From Pseudomonas sp. RIT-562 (GTDB lineage Bacteria; Pseudomonadota; Gammaproteobacteria; Pseudomonadales; Pseudomonadaceae): 64,000 nt of DNA. The notes under the pieces are model-generated. The model made no database searches. It was not told the origin of the DNA and saw nothing but the letters and a program-made list of their open reading frames with translations. The stretch covers positions 124,001 to 188,000 of the forward strand of contig NZ_JAPJIV010000005.1 in assembly GCF_026241895.1 (NCBI RefSeq). The letters run 5' to 3'. A program made the translations under genes and the position numbers. Below are positions 36,880 to 46,555 of this stretch, piece by piece. Each line of letters starts with the position of its first letter. Positions within the stretch are counted from its first letter, which is position 1.

Positions 36880-39141
36880 TCATCGGGCGACTGGGCTCAG
36901 GTGTTTTTTCGGTAGGGTCATGGAGAACGTCGCGCCCTGGTCGAGGACGCCCTCGGCCTTGACGGTGCCGCCATGGCGTTCGACGATCCGCCTGACGTTG
37001 GCCAGGCCGATGCCGGTTCCTTCGAACTCATCCATACGGTGCAGGCGTTGGAATACTCCAAACAGCTTGCCGGCGTACTGCATGTCGAAGCCCACTCCGT
37101 TATCCCTGATGCTTACAGTCACGGTGTCGGCTGTCTCGGCCGCGGTGATTTCAATCATCGCGACTTCTTCGTTGCGGGTGTACTTGATGGCATTGGCAAC
37201 CAGGTTGCGCATGGCCAGGTGCAGGAACGCGGGGTCGGCGACGATGATTGGCAGATCGCCCATGACCCATTCAATCTTCCTGCCATCGTATTCAGGCTGC
37301 ATTTCGCGTTTGATCGACTCGATCATCGCGCTGAGATTGACTTCGGAAAGGCGCATGGCCGAGCGCCCCATCTGCGAGAAACTCAGCAGGTTGTCGACCA
37401 GGGTGCCGGCAAATTTCGCCGACTCGCCAATGGTGCCGAGGAAGCGTTGGCCGCGCTCGGTCATGTTGCCCTGTTCCATGTCGGTGAGCAGTTCGGCGTA
37501 GCCGGCGATATGCCGCAGCGGGGCGCGCAGGTCGTGGGAGACGCTGTAGCTGAACGCTTCCAGCTCCTTGTTGGAGCGCTTCAACTCGGTGGCCAGTTGC
37601 GCCAGCTCTTCGGCCTTACGCAAGACAATACCCAGCACCGCCAGGCGCAATTCGGCAACGCCTTCGATCTCGGTTTCTTCCCAGGGCGTCGAGTAACCCT
37701 CTACCGTCTGCTGCCACTTGGAAAAACTCTGGCGCGGCGAGAGCGAGCCGCTGACATCCAGCACTTTTTCCGGCTTGCCCGCCCATTGCACCACATGGGT
37801 CTGCTCGGGCTTGAACCACAGGATGTAGTTGGAATGGACTTCGGAAATCGATACCGCCAGCACTCCACCGATGGACTTGGTGAGGCCAGGCAGTTGCGGG
37901 ATGTCGCGGCCGACATTGTCGCTATGAAATACGTCGGACCCCTGGCGATGGTTCAGCCAGGTGGTGAGCGCCTGCACCTGGTTTTCCGGGGGAGTGAGGC
38001 CATACAGGTCGCACTCGGTATCAGAGACCACTGCTGCGCCGCTGGCGCCGACGAAACCGAGGAATACGTCGGGTACGGATTTCAGGCCATTGAGCACGCT
38101 GTCGTGATCGGCCATGGCCGCGAGCATCTGCACGATCTGCTTTCTCAGGCTGAGCATTTTCTGGCTGCGCAGGTGCGCGCCCTTGGTCTCGACCTGCAGC
38201 GACAACACCCGGCCCAGCAGCTCGCAGGCGGTGCGCGTCTGAAAGCTGACGTCACGTGGTGCATGGTTGTGGCAGGAAATCAGCCCCCACAGTTGGCCAT
38301 CGATGACAACGGAGATGGACATCGACGCACCGGTGCCCATGTTGCGCATGTAATGCAGGTGCACCGGAGAAACGCTGCGCAGCGTCGCAAAGCTCAAGTC
38401 CAGCGGCTGGCCAGTGGTGGGGTTGTGCGCAGGGATGATCGGCGACGGCACATAGTCGACGTCGGCGATGATGCGGATGCGGTTGGCGCAGTAGAGTTCG
38501 CGCGCCTGCTGCGGAATATCGGAGGCCGGGAAGCACAGGCCCAGGTACTGGTCGTAACCTTCGTCCGCCAGTTCGGCGTTGACCACGCCATTGCCTTCCT
38601 TGTCGAACCGGTAGGCGTTCACCCGGCCATAGCCGGTAATGCGCTTGATGAATCCGACGGAACGCAGGCACAACTCATCGATGCTTTCGTCTTCGCGCAT
38701 CTGGCTGATGAACGAACGAATCAGCGGGTAGAGCCGGCCATGCGCACTGGAAGCATCGCTGGCGGGCTCAAGTTCGGCAATCAGCACGCCATCGTTGCGG
38801 TGCAGCATCATCGCGAACAGTTGCCCCTCACGATCACCCTTGAGCAGCGTGGTGTCGCCGACATGGAACGCTTGCAGCTGATCCTCGTCCAGCTCGCTCA
38901 ACTGGTCGACGAAGGCCGAACCGCTCTTGACCAGGTCATCCAGATGAAGACCCAGCAACTGCGCCGGGGCGATACCGATCCAGTCAGTCACGTTCTCGCT
39001 GACCTGCAGCACCGTCATGCTGGCCTCATCGACCACCAGCAGAAATCCCTGGGGCTGGATGCTGCCCGGGGTCCTGATGGGTTCGCGAGCACAGTTGTCG
39101 ATAGCGGACTGGAGGGAGGCAGCGATGTCGGTTTTCGTCAA
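36880..39141 (-). CDS. bphP: Bacteriophytochrome histidine kinase
   Basis: A 753-residue red/far-red photoreceptor kinase. Domain order is PAS-GAF-PHY-HisKA-HATPase. Cys17 (DNCAREPIRTPG) is the biliverdin attachment site, GAF motif PASDIP is at 205-210 with Asp208, the PHY tongue has PRQSF at 469-473, and the kinase has His536 (SVSHDLRAPLRHIAGY) and GTGIGLANVRRIV. The start is TTG at 39141 behind AAAGGGG; no ATG gives the conserved N-terminus. There is no haem oxygenase gene in the window, so biliverdin must come from elsewhere. It heads a three-gene cluster with the receiver and hybrid kinase. Confidence 0.96.
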   Translation of the reverse strand: MTKTDIAASLQSAIDNCAREPIRTPGSIQPQGFLLVVDEASMTVLQVSENVTDWIGIAPAQLLGLHLDDLVKSGSAFVDQLSELDEDQLQAFHVGDTTLLKGDREGQLFAMMLHRNDGVLIAELEPASDASSAHGRLYPLIRSFISQMREDESIDELCLRSVGFIKRITGYGRVNAYRFDKEGNGVVNAELADEGYDQYLGLCFPASDIPQQARELYCANRIRIIADVDYVPSPIIPAHNPTTGQPLDLSFATLRSVSPVHLHYMRNMGTGASMSISVVIDGQLWGLISCHNHAPRDVSFQTRTACELLGRVLSLQVETKGAHLRSQKMLSLRKQIVQMLAAMADHDSVLNGLKSVPDVFLGFVGASGAAVVSDTECDLYGLTPPENQVQALTTWLNHRQGSDVFHSDNVGRDIPQLPGLTKSIGGVLAVSISEVHSNYILWFKPEQTHVVQWAGKPEKVLDVSGSLSPRQSFSKWQQTVEGYSTPWEETEIEGVAELRLAVLGIVLRKAEELAQLATELKRSNKELEAFSYSVSHDLRAPLRHIAGYAELLTDMEQGNMTERGQRFLGTIGESAKFAGTLVDNLLSFSQMGRSAMRLSEVNLSAMIESIKREMQPEYDGRKIEWVMGDLPIIVADPAFLHLAMRNLVANAIKYTRNEEVAMIEITAAETADTVTVSIRDNGVGFDMQYAGKLFGVFQRLHRMDEFEGTGIGLANVRRIVERHGGTVKAEGVLDQGATFSMTLPKKHLSPVAR

Positions 39142-39424
39142 AATTTTCCCCTTTAAGGCGTCAAAAGCGGTTGGCGTTTGCCTGGCTGAGCTTTAGGTCG
39201 CCAAATCCATTCGCTTTAAAAAGTGCATGACACATTAGCAAAAAAAACCGGCCAGCAGTGCGTCGGGCTGTCTTGATGTACAGATTACGACCAGCCGCTC
39301 CCAGGTTTATTCGTGCTGGGGTCCAGTTCAATTTGACCAGCTTTTGCCCGTCGGCGAGCAGGCGCGTCCGGCCGCGATGAGCTACTACTGACAGTCCGAT
39401 TGTTCGTACTGACAGGGGTATCCG

Positions 39425-39880
39425 ATGCTGACTCACTGGTTGCTCGCGGCGGTTCATCTATTGGCGTATGCGCTGGGCTTCTGGGCGGTGTTGTCCCGGG
39501 GGACGGCGTTGCGGCGGCTGGCGGCCGGGACGGGAGAACCACGCAGCGTGCTGATCGCCGATAATTTGTGGGGTGTCAGCGCTGTGGTATTGCTGGTGAC
39601 CGGCGGCCTGCGTGCGTTTGGCGGATACGAGAAGGGCGCCGACTTCTATCTGCACCAGCCGTTGTTCCACCTGAAGATGACGCTCTTCGTGCTGATCCTG
39701 CTATTGGAGCTGGCGCCGATGATCACGTTGATCAAATGGCGAATTGCACTGGGGCGGGGGCGGGCAATAGACGCTGGACGTGCAAAGCTGTTTGCACGAA
39801 TCAGTCATGTGGAGGCGATGCTGGTGTTGCTGATGGTCGTGGCGGCCACAGGCATGGCGCGGGCCGTGACCTTTGGTTAG
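39425..39880 (+). CDS. DUF2214 family membrane protein
   Basis: A 151-residue integral membrane protein with four hydrophobic helices (LLAAVHLLAYALGFWAVL; LIADNLWGVSAVVLLVTGG; MTLFVLILLLELAPMIT; VEAMLVLLMVVAATGMA). The pattern GYEKGADFYLHQPLFHLKM is that of DUF2214. Function unknown. It stands alone, with AGGGGTATCCG before the ATG. Confidence 0.8.
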   Translation: MLTHWLLAAVHLLAYALGFWAVLSRGTALRRLAAGTGEPRSVLIADNLWGVSAVVLLVTGGLRAFGGYEKGADFYLHQPLFHLKMTLFVLILLLELAPMITLIKWRIALGRGRAIDAGRAKLFARISHVEAMLVLLMVVAATGMARAVTFG

Positions 39881-39965
39881 CCAGTGGCAGGTTCAGGTGC
39901 GCGGCACTTGAATCCTAGCCAGCCGGAGCTCTGGGTGAACGGGCTGGCTACTGGCTGCCGCAAGA

Positions 39966-40157
39966 TCAGTTCTGTGGCTTGTCCGGTGCGGTCAGGCCAG
40001 CCTGAATGCGCTGGTAGATCTCTTCGCGGTGAACTGCGACGTCCTTCGGGGCATTGATGCCAATCCTGACTTGCTGGCCGCTGACGCCGAGGATGGTGAT
40101 CGTAATGTCATCACCAATGTTTATGCTTTCACCGACTTTGCGGGTGAGTATCAGCAT
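39966..40157 (-). CDS. csrA: CsrA/RsmE-type RNA-binding translational regulator
   Basis: A 63-residue CsrA-family dimer that binds GGA motifs in leaders and blocks translation. It begins [17 protein letters not shown] and contains the RNA-binding [20 protein letters not shown]. The wording ([28 protein letters not shown]) is that of RsmE of the P. fluorescens group rather than RsmA. A good AAGGAGA Shine-Dalgarno lies before ATG 40157. It is not next to lysC/alaS as rsmA is, which supports the paralogue call. Confidence 0.93.
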
Positions 40158-40406
40158 GGTCTTCTCCTTGATTGCTTTGTAGGGCACCTGATTCGAACAG
40201 TGCAGAGGTCGGTGGTACGTATAGATTAGTGCGAAGTCTCACAGTTTGGGTGCCTCTTTCTGACGCGCAGATGCTGCATTAATTCCCAAGGCGTAACTAT
40301 ACAGAGGCCGGACCCATCATTCTCGTTGTTTTATCTCGATTTTTCGGCTCTAAAGAACTATTCATGAATGCTAAAATGCTGCTTTAAGCATTCAGAGGGA
40401 CAACTT

Positions 40407-40772
40407 GTGCGCAAATTGGTCTGGGTAGTCGCAGTACTGGCGTTGGCAGGGTGCGACGAGCGCAAGCGTGGCGATGTGCCTCCACCGCAGCCGACAGTCG
40501 CTGCAACGTCCGCTGCAGTTGCCGCGCCACAGTGGGATCTGGAAGTTCGGGGCGAAATCACCCAGGCGGTCAGCGACCTGAGCGGCTGGCTGATCGAGCA
40601 CAGTTTCGTGTCCAGCGTAGTCAAGGAAAACGGCAAGACCCGCATTCTGATGGGGCCGTATAACTCCGAGGCCGAAGCCAAGGCCAAGCAGGCCGAAGTG
40701 CAGGCGGCACTGGTGCGGGCGAAAAAGCAGAATATCGAATTGCTGGTGATCGAGCGTCCGCTGAGCCAGTAA
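40407..40772 (+). CDS. SPOR-domain-like lipoprotein
   Basis: A 121-residue lipoprotein. The signal VRKLVWVVAVLALAGC has a lipobox (LAGC, Cys16), followed by a short Pro/Ala linker and a C-terminal part resembling a SPOR repeat (SSVVKENGKTRILMGPYNSEAEA). Start is GTG 40407 behind AGAGGGA; an upstream ATG would spoil the signal. Inferred to be a peptidoglycan-associated lipoprotein. It is convergent with the endonuclease gene, sharing a terminator. Confidence 0.75.
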   Translation: MRKLVWVVAVLALAGCDERKRGDVPPPQPTVAATSAAVAAPQWDLEVRGEITQAVSDLSGWLIEHSFVSSVVKENGKTRILMGPYNSEAEAKAKQAEVQAALVRAKKQNIELLVIERPLSQ

Positions 40773-40784
40773 GGCAGCAGGTAT

Positions 40785-40825
40785 AAAAAAACGCCCCGGG
40801 CTATCCACCCGGGGCGTTTTTTTTT
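40785..40825. terminator. Bidirectional Rho-independent terminator
   Basis: ACGCCCCGGG and CCCGGGGCGT form a perfect 10-bp stem around CTATCCA, flanked by an A run and a run of nine T, so it can stop transcription from both sides. Confidence 0.95.
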
Positions 40826-40835
40826 GCCCTGGCAC

Positions 40836-41525
40836 TCAGCCGCAGGCTTTGAGGTCCACCGGTCCGACAAATTCGTTACCACGTCCCATCACGCACGCCA
40901 CCGTCTGGTTGCGCTGGCTTTCCCAGGCCTGCACCGGGTAGGTCTTGTTCCAGGCTTCGTACAGTTGCCGATCCTGCTTGGACAGACGCAAGCCGTACTG
41001 CTTGCTCATGTAGAAGTAAGTGCGGGCGATCATGCCGCGAATCGACGGGCGCGGCATGACCTTCTTCGCCTTGAAATCAACCTGGGTCAGGCACGAGCCG
41101 TATTGCCCCGACTGCACCGGCAACCAGCCGAAGCTGAAGTTGCTGCGGTCGCCGTTAACCTCGCCAATGCTCGGGACCAGGTTGTGCAGGTCGGCCTCGG
41201 CCTTCTGGTACACCGCGTCGTAACGGGTGCAGTTCTTGCGCCCGCCTTCCTGCCAGCACTGGCGTTGATGACCGATCTGCCAGGCCGGCACGATGTGCTC
41301 CCACTCGATTCGGGCAGCGCGCTTGGCATTCTTGCGCGGCACGTAACCGCAGGCGGACAGGTTGACCTTGTTGCCGGTGTATTTGCAGCCGCAATAGAAC
41401 TCGGTCGATTGCGGCGCGTAGAGTTTCCAGGCGACTTTCTTGGCTTCCGAGAAGGTTCGAGGGGCGGCTGCCTGGGCGCCCATGGCACAGAACAGCAGCA
41501 GTAAAGCTAAACAGCGGACGCTCAT
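40836..41525 (-). CDS. endA: Endonuclease I family protein
   Basis: A 229-residue secreted DNA endonuclease of the EndA/Vvn family. Signal peptide MSVRCLALLLLFCAMGAQAA; the beta-beta-alpha-metal core has the catalytic His in RIEWEHIVPAWQIG and the metal ligand in DLHNLVPSIGEVNGDRSNF; paired cysteines (FYCGCKY; RQCWQEG...NCTRY; ACVMG..KACG) fit periplasmic disulphides. It lies 4 bp after the DUF1654 gene in the same direction, so it should be transcribed from the LexA-box promoter too. Such nucleases usually sit in the periplasm. Confidence 0.93.
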   Translation of the reverse strand: MSVRCLALLLLFCAMGAQAAAPRTFSEAKKVAWKLYAPQSTEFYCGCKYTGNKVNLSACGYVPRKNAKRAARIEWEHIVPAWQIGHQRQCWQEGGRKNCTRYDAVYQKAEADLHNLVPSIGEVNGDRSNFSFGWLPVQSGQYGSCLTQVDFKAKKVMPRPSIRGMIARTYFYMSKQYGLRLSKQDRQLYEAWNKTYPVQAWESQRNQTVACVMGRGNEFVGPVDLKACG

Positions 41526-41529
41526 CGAA

Positions 41530-41769
41530 TCAATCTTCCTTCGGCACAACCCAGAAAATCTGCACGCCGCCATCGTCGCGGTAGGCGAGGGTGACGTTAT
41601 CGTTTTCGTCGATTTCTTCGAGCAACTGCTCCCACTCGTCCACCGGTTCATCTGGCAGGCGGAAGATCAGCGCAGCTTTGGCTTTTTGGGCAGTGGGGGA
41701 ATTGATGATTTTCTGAACTCGAATGCCCATGCGTGCATAGGAGTCTGGAGAGGATGCAGGAGTGGCCAC
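41530..41769 (-). CDS. DUF1654 family protein
   Basis: A 79-residue protein of the Pseudomonas DUF1654 family, with QKIINSPTAQKAKAALIFRL and EEIDENDNVTLAYRDDGGVQ. The start is assigned to GTG 41769 behind AAGGATAA. An upstream in-frame ATG at 41799 would overlap the LexA box, making it unlikely. Function unknown; DUF1654 genes occur often in pseudomonads and their phages. It lies directly upstream of endA. Confidence 0.8.
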   Translation of the reverse strand: MATPASSPDSYARMGIRVQKIINSPTAQKAKAALIFRLPDEPVDEWEQLLEEIDENDNVTLAYRDDGGVQIFWVVPKED

Positions 41770-41787
41770 GGAATTATCCTTATTAAG

Positions 41788-41803
41788 CTGTACGTGCATA
41801 CAG
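41788..41803. promoter_or_regulatory. LexA (SOS) box
   Basis: CTGTACGTGCATACAG has both perfect half-sites (CTGT and ACAG) with the required 8-base spacer and an alternating purine-pyrimidine core. It lies 18-34 bp upstream of the DUF1654 start and reads toward DUF1654-endA. Confidence 0.85.
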
Positions 41804-41915
41804 TATTAAACTGTAGGCATTATCGCAACTGCTTAAAATTCAAGAAATTCCTCTGACAGCGGTTTTTCGCTTTTGGTGTGGGGCGAGGGCGGGTTTTTTA
41901 TCAGGCGGGCGGGTT

Positions 41916-41937
41916 GCCCGACCGGAATCGGTCGGGC
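41916..41937 (-). terminator. Probable terminator of the asparaginase gene
   Basis: GCCCGACC and GGTCGGGC pair around GGAATC, 8 bp after the asparaginase stop (- strand). No strong T tract follows, so confidence is moderate; it may act from both sides. Confidence 0.5.
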
Positions 41938-41944
41938 GAGGGGA

Positions 41945-43383
<1,439 letters not shown>

Positions 43384-43821
43384 ATGTCGTTGACCGTCGC
43401 TTTATCCAATGCGCGTGTGATCAATATTGCCAACAAGCCGGCGGATGCCCCGGTGCGGACAGCTGCTGAAGCCTCCGCGCCGACGGCGACCCCGGAAGAG
43501 GGCGAGAATAAACCGTTGAGCGTGGCGCCCGCCCAGCAAGACTCGAAAACCGAGAGCAGCAGTAGCAGCCAGAGTATTACCGTACAGATGTTGCTCAAGC
43601 GCATGAAAGAACTGCAGCAGCAGTTGCGCGAACAACAACAGCAACTGGCAGCCACCCAGGCCACCAAATTTGCCAATGAGGAAGCCAAGGCCACTGCGGT
43701 GATGGCGGTGCAACAGCGTATTGCCGACACCGCCGGAGCAATCGCCCAGGTGGCGGGTGCATTGGCCAAGGCCCTCACCGAAGGTTCGACCAGTGGCAGC
43801 ATGGTCAGTACTTCGGCCTGA
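43384..43821 (+). CDS. Hypothetical coiled-coil protein
   Basis: A 145-residue protein with no signal peptide or membrane segment. Residues about 20-62 are low complexity and Ser-rich (ESSSSSQS), residues about 66-110 form a Gln-rich coiled coil (LLKRMKELQQQLREQQQQLA), and residues about 110-145 are Ala-rich (AGAIAQVAGALAKAL). I do not recognise it. It is upstream of rbsB but separated by a LacI-type operator, so it is probably a separate unit. Strong Shine-Dalgarno, GC-rich third positions, so it looks like a real gene. Confidence 0.75.
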   Translation: MSLTVALSNARVINIANKPADAPVRTAAEASAPTATPEEGENKPLSVAPAQQDSKTESSSSSQSITVQMLLKRMKELQQQLREQQQQLAATQATKFANEEAKATAVMAVQQRIADTAGAIAQVAGALAKALTEGSTSGSMVSTSA

Positions 43822-43881
43822 CACAAAATCACTACTGGCGGTCGTTGACAAATTTGCGCAGGGTTCGCATAGTTCGGTCTT

Positions 43882-43895
43882 CGCAAACGTTTGCG
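43882..43895. promoter_or_regulatory. Probable RbsR operator
   Basis: CGCAAACGTTTGCG is a perfect 14-bp palindrome of the LacI-family type with central CG. It lies 93 bp upstream of rbsB. A weaker partner, GCAA-gcg-TTGC at 43948-43958, lies nearer the gene. RbsR is encoded in the same operon, so autoregulation is likely. Confidence 0.75.
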
Positions 43896-43988
43896 CAGTG
43901 TTCTGATAGCTTGGTCCTACACGGAACGCTGTAGAACCTACGCCAGCGCAAGCGTTGCACATAATAATCATAAGATCGGAGTGAACCC

Positions 43989-44945
43989 ATGAAGCTGCCA
44001 TTCGCTGGACGCCTTCTTGCTGTCGCCATGCTGGCTGCCGCATCCGCCGCATTGCCCCTCTCCTCGGCTTTCGCCGAAACCCCTGAAAAACCTAAAGTCG
44101 CGCTGGTCATGAAATCCCTGGCCAACGAATTCTTCCTGACCATGGAAGACGGCGCCAAGGCTTACCAGAAAGAACACTCCGCCGATTTCGACCTGATCTC
44201 CAACGGCATCAAGGACGAAACCGACACTGCCGGGCAAACCCGTATCGTCGAGCAGATGATCCTGGCCAAGGTCAACGCCCTGGTCATCGCGCCTTCGGAT
44301 TCCAAGGCCATGGTGCCGGTGATCAAGAAAGCCATCGATGCCGGTATCACCGTGATCAACATCGACAACCAGCTGGACCCGGCCGTGGTCAAGAGCAAGA
44401 ACATCAGCGTGCCCTTCGTAGGCCCGGACAACCGCAAAGGCGCCCGCCTGGTGGGTGAGTACCTGGCCAAGCAACTGAAGGCAGGTGACGAAGTCGGCAT
44501 CATCGAAGGCGTGTCCACCACCACCAACGCCCAGGCTCGCACCGCAGGCTTCAAGGATGCGATGGAAGCGGCTCAGATCAAAGTGGTGTCCCTGCAGTCC
44601 GGTGACTGGGAAATCGACAAGGGCAACAAGGTAGCCGCCTCGATCCTCAGCGAGTACCCGCAGGTCAAGGCGCTGCTGGCCGGTAACGACAGCATGGCCG
44701 TCGGTGCAGTGTCTGCCGTGCGTGCAGCCGGCAAGGCTGGCAAAGTCCAGGTGGTTGGCTACGACAATATCAACGCCATCAAGCCAATGCTCAAGGACGG
44801 CCGGGTCCTGGCTACCGCCGACCAGTTCGCCGCCAAGCAGGCGGTGTTCGGCATCGAGACTGCCTTGAAGATCATCAAGGGCGAGAAAGTCGACAGCGGC
44901 ACCAACGGCGTGATCGAAACCCCGGTCGAGCTGGTGACCAAGTAG
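43989..44945 (+). CDS. rbsB: Ribose ABC transporter substrate-binding protein
   Basis: A 318-residue periplasmic sugar-binding protein. Signal peptide to SSAFAETP, then the type-I periplasmic binding fold: VALVMKSLANEFFLTMEDGAK, ALVIAPSDSKAMVPVIKKA, NIDNQLDP, AGNDSMAVGAVSAV and VVGYDNINAI. It delivers ribose to RbsAC. First gene of rbsBACRKD plus nucleoside hydrolase, all in one direction behind the RbsR operator. Confidence 0.95.
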   Translation: MKLPFAGRLLAVAMLAAASAALPLSSAFAETPEKPKVALVMKSLANEFFLTMEDGAKAYQKEHSADFDLISNGIKDETDTAGQTRIVEQMILAKVNALVIAPSDSKAMVPVIKKAIDAGITVINIDNQLDPAVVKSKNISVPFVGPDNRKGARLVGEYLAKQLKAGDEVGIIEGVSTTTNAQARTAGFKDAMEAAQIKVVSLQSGDWEIDKGNKVAASILSEYPQVKALLAGNDSMAVGAVSAVRAAGKAGKVQVVGYDNINAIKPMLKDGRVLATADQFAAKQAVFGIETALKIIKGEKVDSGTNGVIETPVELVTK

Positions 44946-45001
44946 TCCTTCTGGTGACACAAGGTGCTCGCTCTTCCTGAGCGAGCGCATGGAGAGTTTT
45001 T

Positions 45002-46555
45002 ATGTCAGTTTCCGCTGCGAATGCTGTCCTCTCGGTCAGCGGTGTCGGCAAGACCTACGCCCAGCCTGTCCTCACCGGCATCGACCTGACGCTGATGCGC
45101 GGCGAAGTGCTGGCGTTGACCGGTGAAAACGGCGCGGGTAAAAGCACGCTGTCGAAAATCATCGGCGGCCTCGTCACTCCGACCACCGGGCAGATGCAGT
45201 TCCAGGGCCAGGATTACCGCCCGGGCAGCCGCACCCAGGCCGAAGACCTGGGCATCCGCATGGTCATGCAGGAGCTCAATTTGCTGCCAACCCTGTCGGT
45301 GGCGGAAAACCTGTTCCTGCACAATCTGCCGAGTACCGCTGGCTGGATCAGTCGCAAGCAACTGCGCAAGGCGGCGATCGCAGCCATGGCCCAGGTCGGG
45401 CTCGACGCGATCGACCCGGACACCCTGGTCGGCGAGCTCGGCATCGGTCACCAGCAGATGGTCGAGATCGCCCGCAACCTGATCGGCGATTGCCATGTGC
45501 TGATCCTCGACGAACCCACGGCGATGCTCACGGCCCGGGAAGTCGAGATGCTCTTTGAACAGATCACCCGCCTGCAAGCGCGTGGTGTTTCCATCATCTA
45601 TATCTCGCACCGCCTCGAAGAACTGGCGCGGGTGGCCCAACGCATCGCGGTGCTGCGCGACGGCAACCTGGTCTGCGTCGAGCCGATGGCCAACTACAAC
45701 AGCGAGCAACTGGTCACGCTGATGGTCGGGCGTGAGCTGGGCGAACACATGGAGATGGGCCCGCGCAACATTGGCGCACCGGCGTTGACGGTGAAGGGCC
45801 TGAGCCGTTCCGACAAGGTTCGCGATGTCTCCTTCGAAGTGCGCGCTGGCGAAATCTACGGAATTTCCGGGCTGATCGGGGCAGGGCGCACCGAATTGCT
45901 GCGGCTGATCTTCGGCGCGGATATCGCCGACAGCGGCACCGTGGCCCTGGGTTCGCCGGCGCAGGTGGTGAGCATCCGATCGCCGGCCGATGCAGTCGGG
46001 CATGGCATTGCGCTGATCACCGAGGATCGCAAGGGCGAAGGCTTGCTGCTGACCCAGTCGATCAGCGCGAACATTGCCTTGGGCAACATGCCGGTGATTT
46101 CCAGTGGCGGCATCGTCAACAGCGGCGACGAGATGTCCCTGGCCCAACGTCAGATCGACGCCATGCGTATCCGCAGTTCGAGTCCGACGCAACTGGTGTC
46201 GCAGCTGTCCGGCGGCAACCAGCAGAAGGTTGTAATCGGCCGCTGGCTCGAACGCGATTGCTCGGTGATGCTGTTCGACGAGCCGACCCGCGGCATCGAC
46301 GTCGGCGCCAAGTTCGACATCTATGCCTTGCTCGGTGAGCTGACCCGCCAGGGCAAGGCGCTGGTGGTGGTTTCCAGCGACCTGCGCGAATTGATGCTGA
46401 TCTGTGACCGCATCGGCGTGCTGTCGGCCGGGCGCCTGATCGACACGTTCGAGCGCGATACCTGGACCCAGGATGATTTGCTTGCTGCCGCCTTTGCCGG
46501 CTACCAAAAACGTGATGCGTTGCTCAACGAAGCAGCGCCTAGGGATCCTCAATGA
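45002..46555 (+). CDS. rbsA: Ribose ABC transporter ATP-binding protein
   Basis: A 517-residue duplicated ABC ATPase. The first half has Walker A GENGAGKST, signature LGIGHQQMVEIARNL and Walker B LILDEPTAML; the second half has a degenerate P loop GLIGAGRTELL, signature LSGGNQQKVVIGRWL and Walker B VMLFDEPTRGID, as usual for RbsA-type proteins. Its stop overlaps rbsC by 4 bases. Ribose specificity is inferred from the operon. Confidence 0.95.
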   Translation: MSVSAANAVLSVSGVGKTYAQPVLTGIDLTLMRGEVLALTGENGAGKSTLSKIIGGLVTPTTGQMQFQGQDYRPGSRTQAEDLGIRMVMQELNLLPTLSVAENLFLHNLPSTAGWISRKQLRKAAIAAMAQVGLDAIDPDTLVGELGIGHQQMVEIARNLIGDCHVLILDEPTAMLTAREVEMLFEQITRLQARGVSIIYISHRLEELARVAQRIAVLRDGNLVCVEPMANYNSEQLVTLMVGRELGEHMEMGPRNIGAPALTVKGLSRSDKVRDVSFEVRAGEIYGISGLIGAGRTELLRLIFGADIADSGTVALGSPAQVVSIRSPADAVGHGIALITEDRKGEGLLLTQSISANIALGNMPVISSGGIVNSGDEMSLAQRQIDAMRIRSSSPTQLVSQLSGGNQQKVVIGRWLERDCSVMLFDEPTRGIDVGAKFDIYALLGELTRQGKALVVVSSDLRELMLICDRIGVLSAGRLIDTFERDTWTQDDLLAAAFAGYQKRDALLNEAAPRDPQ

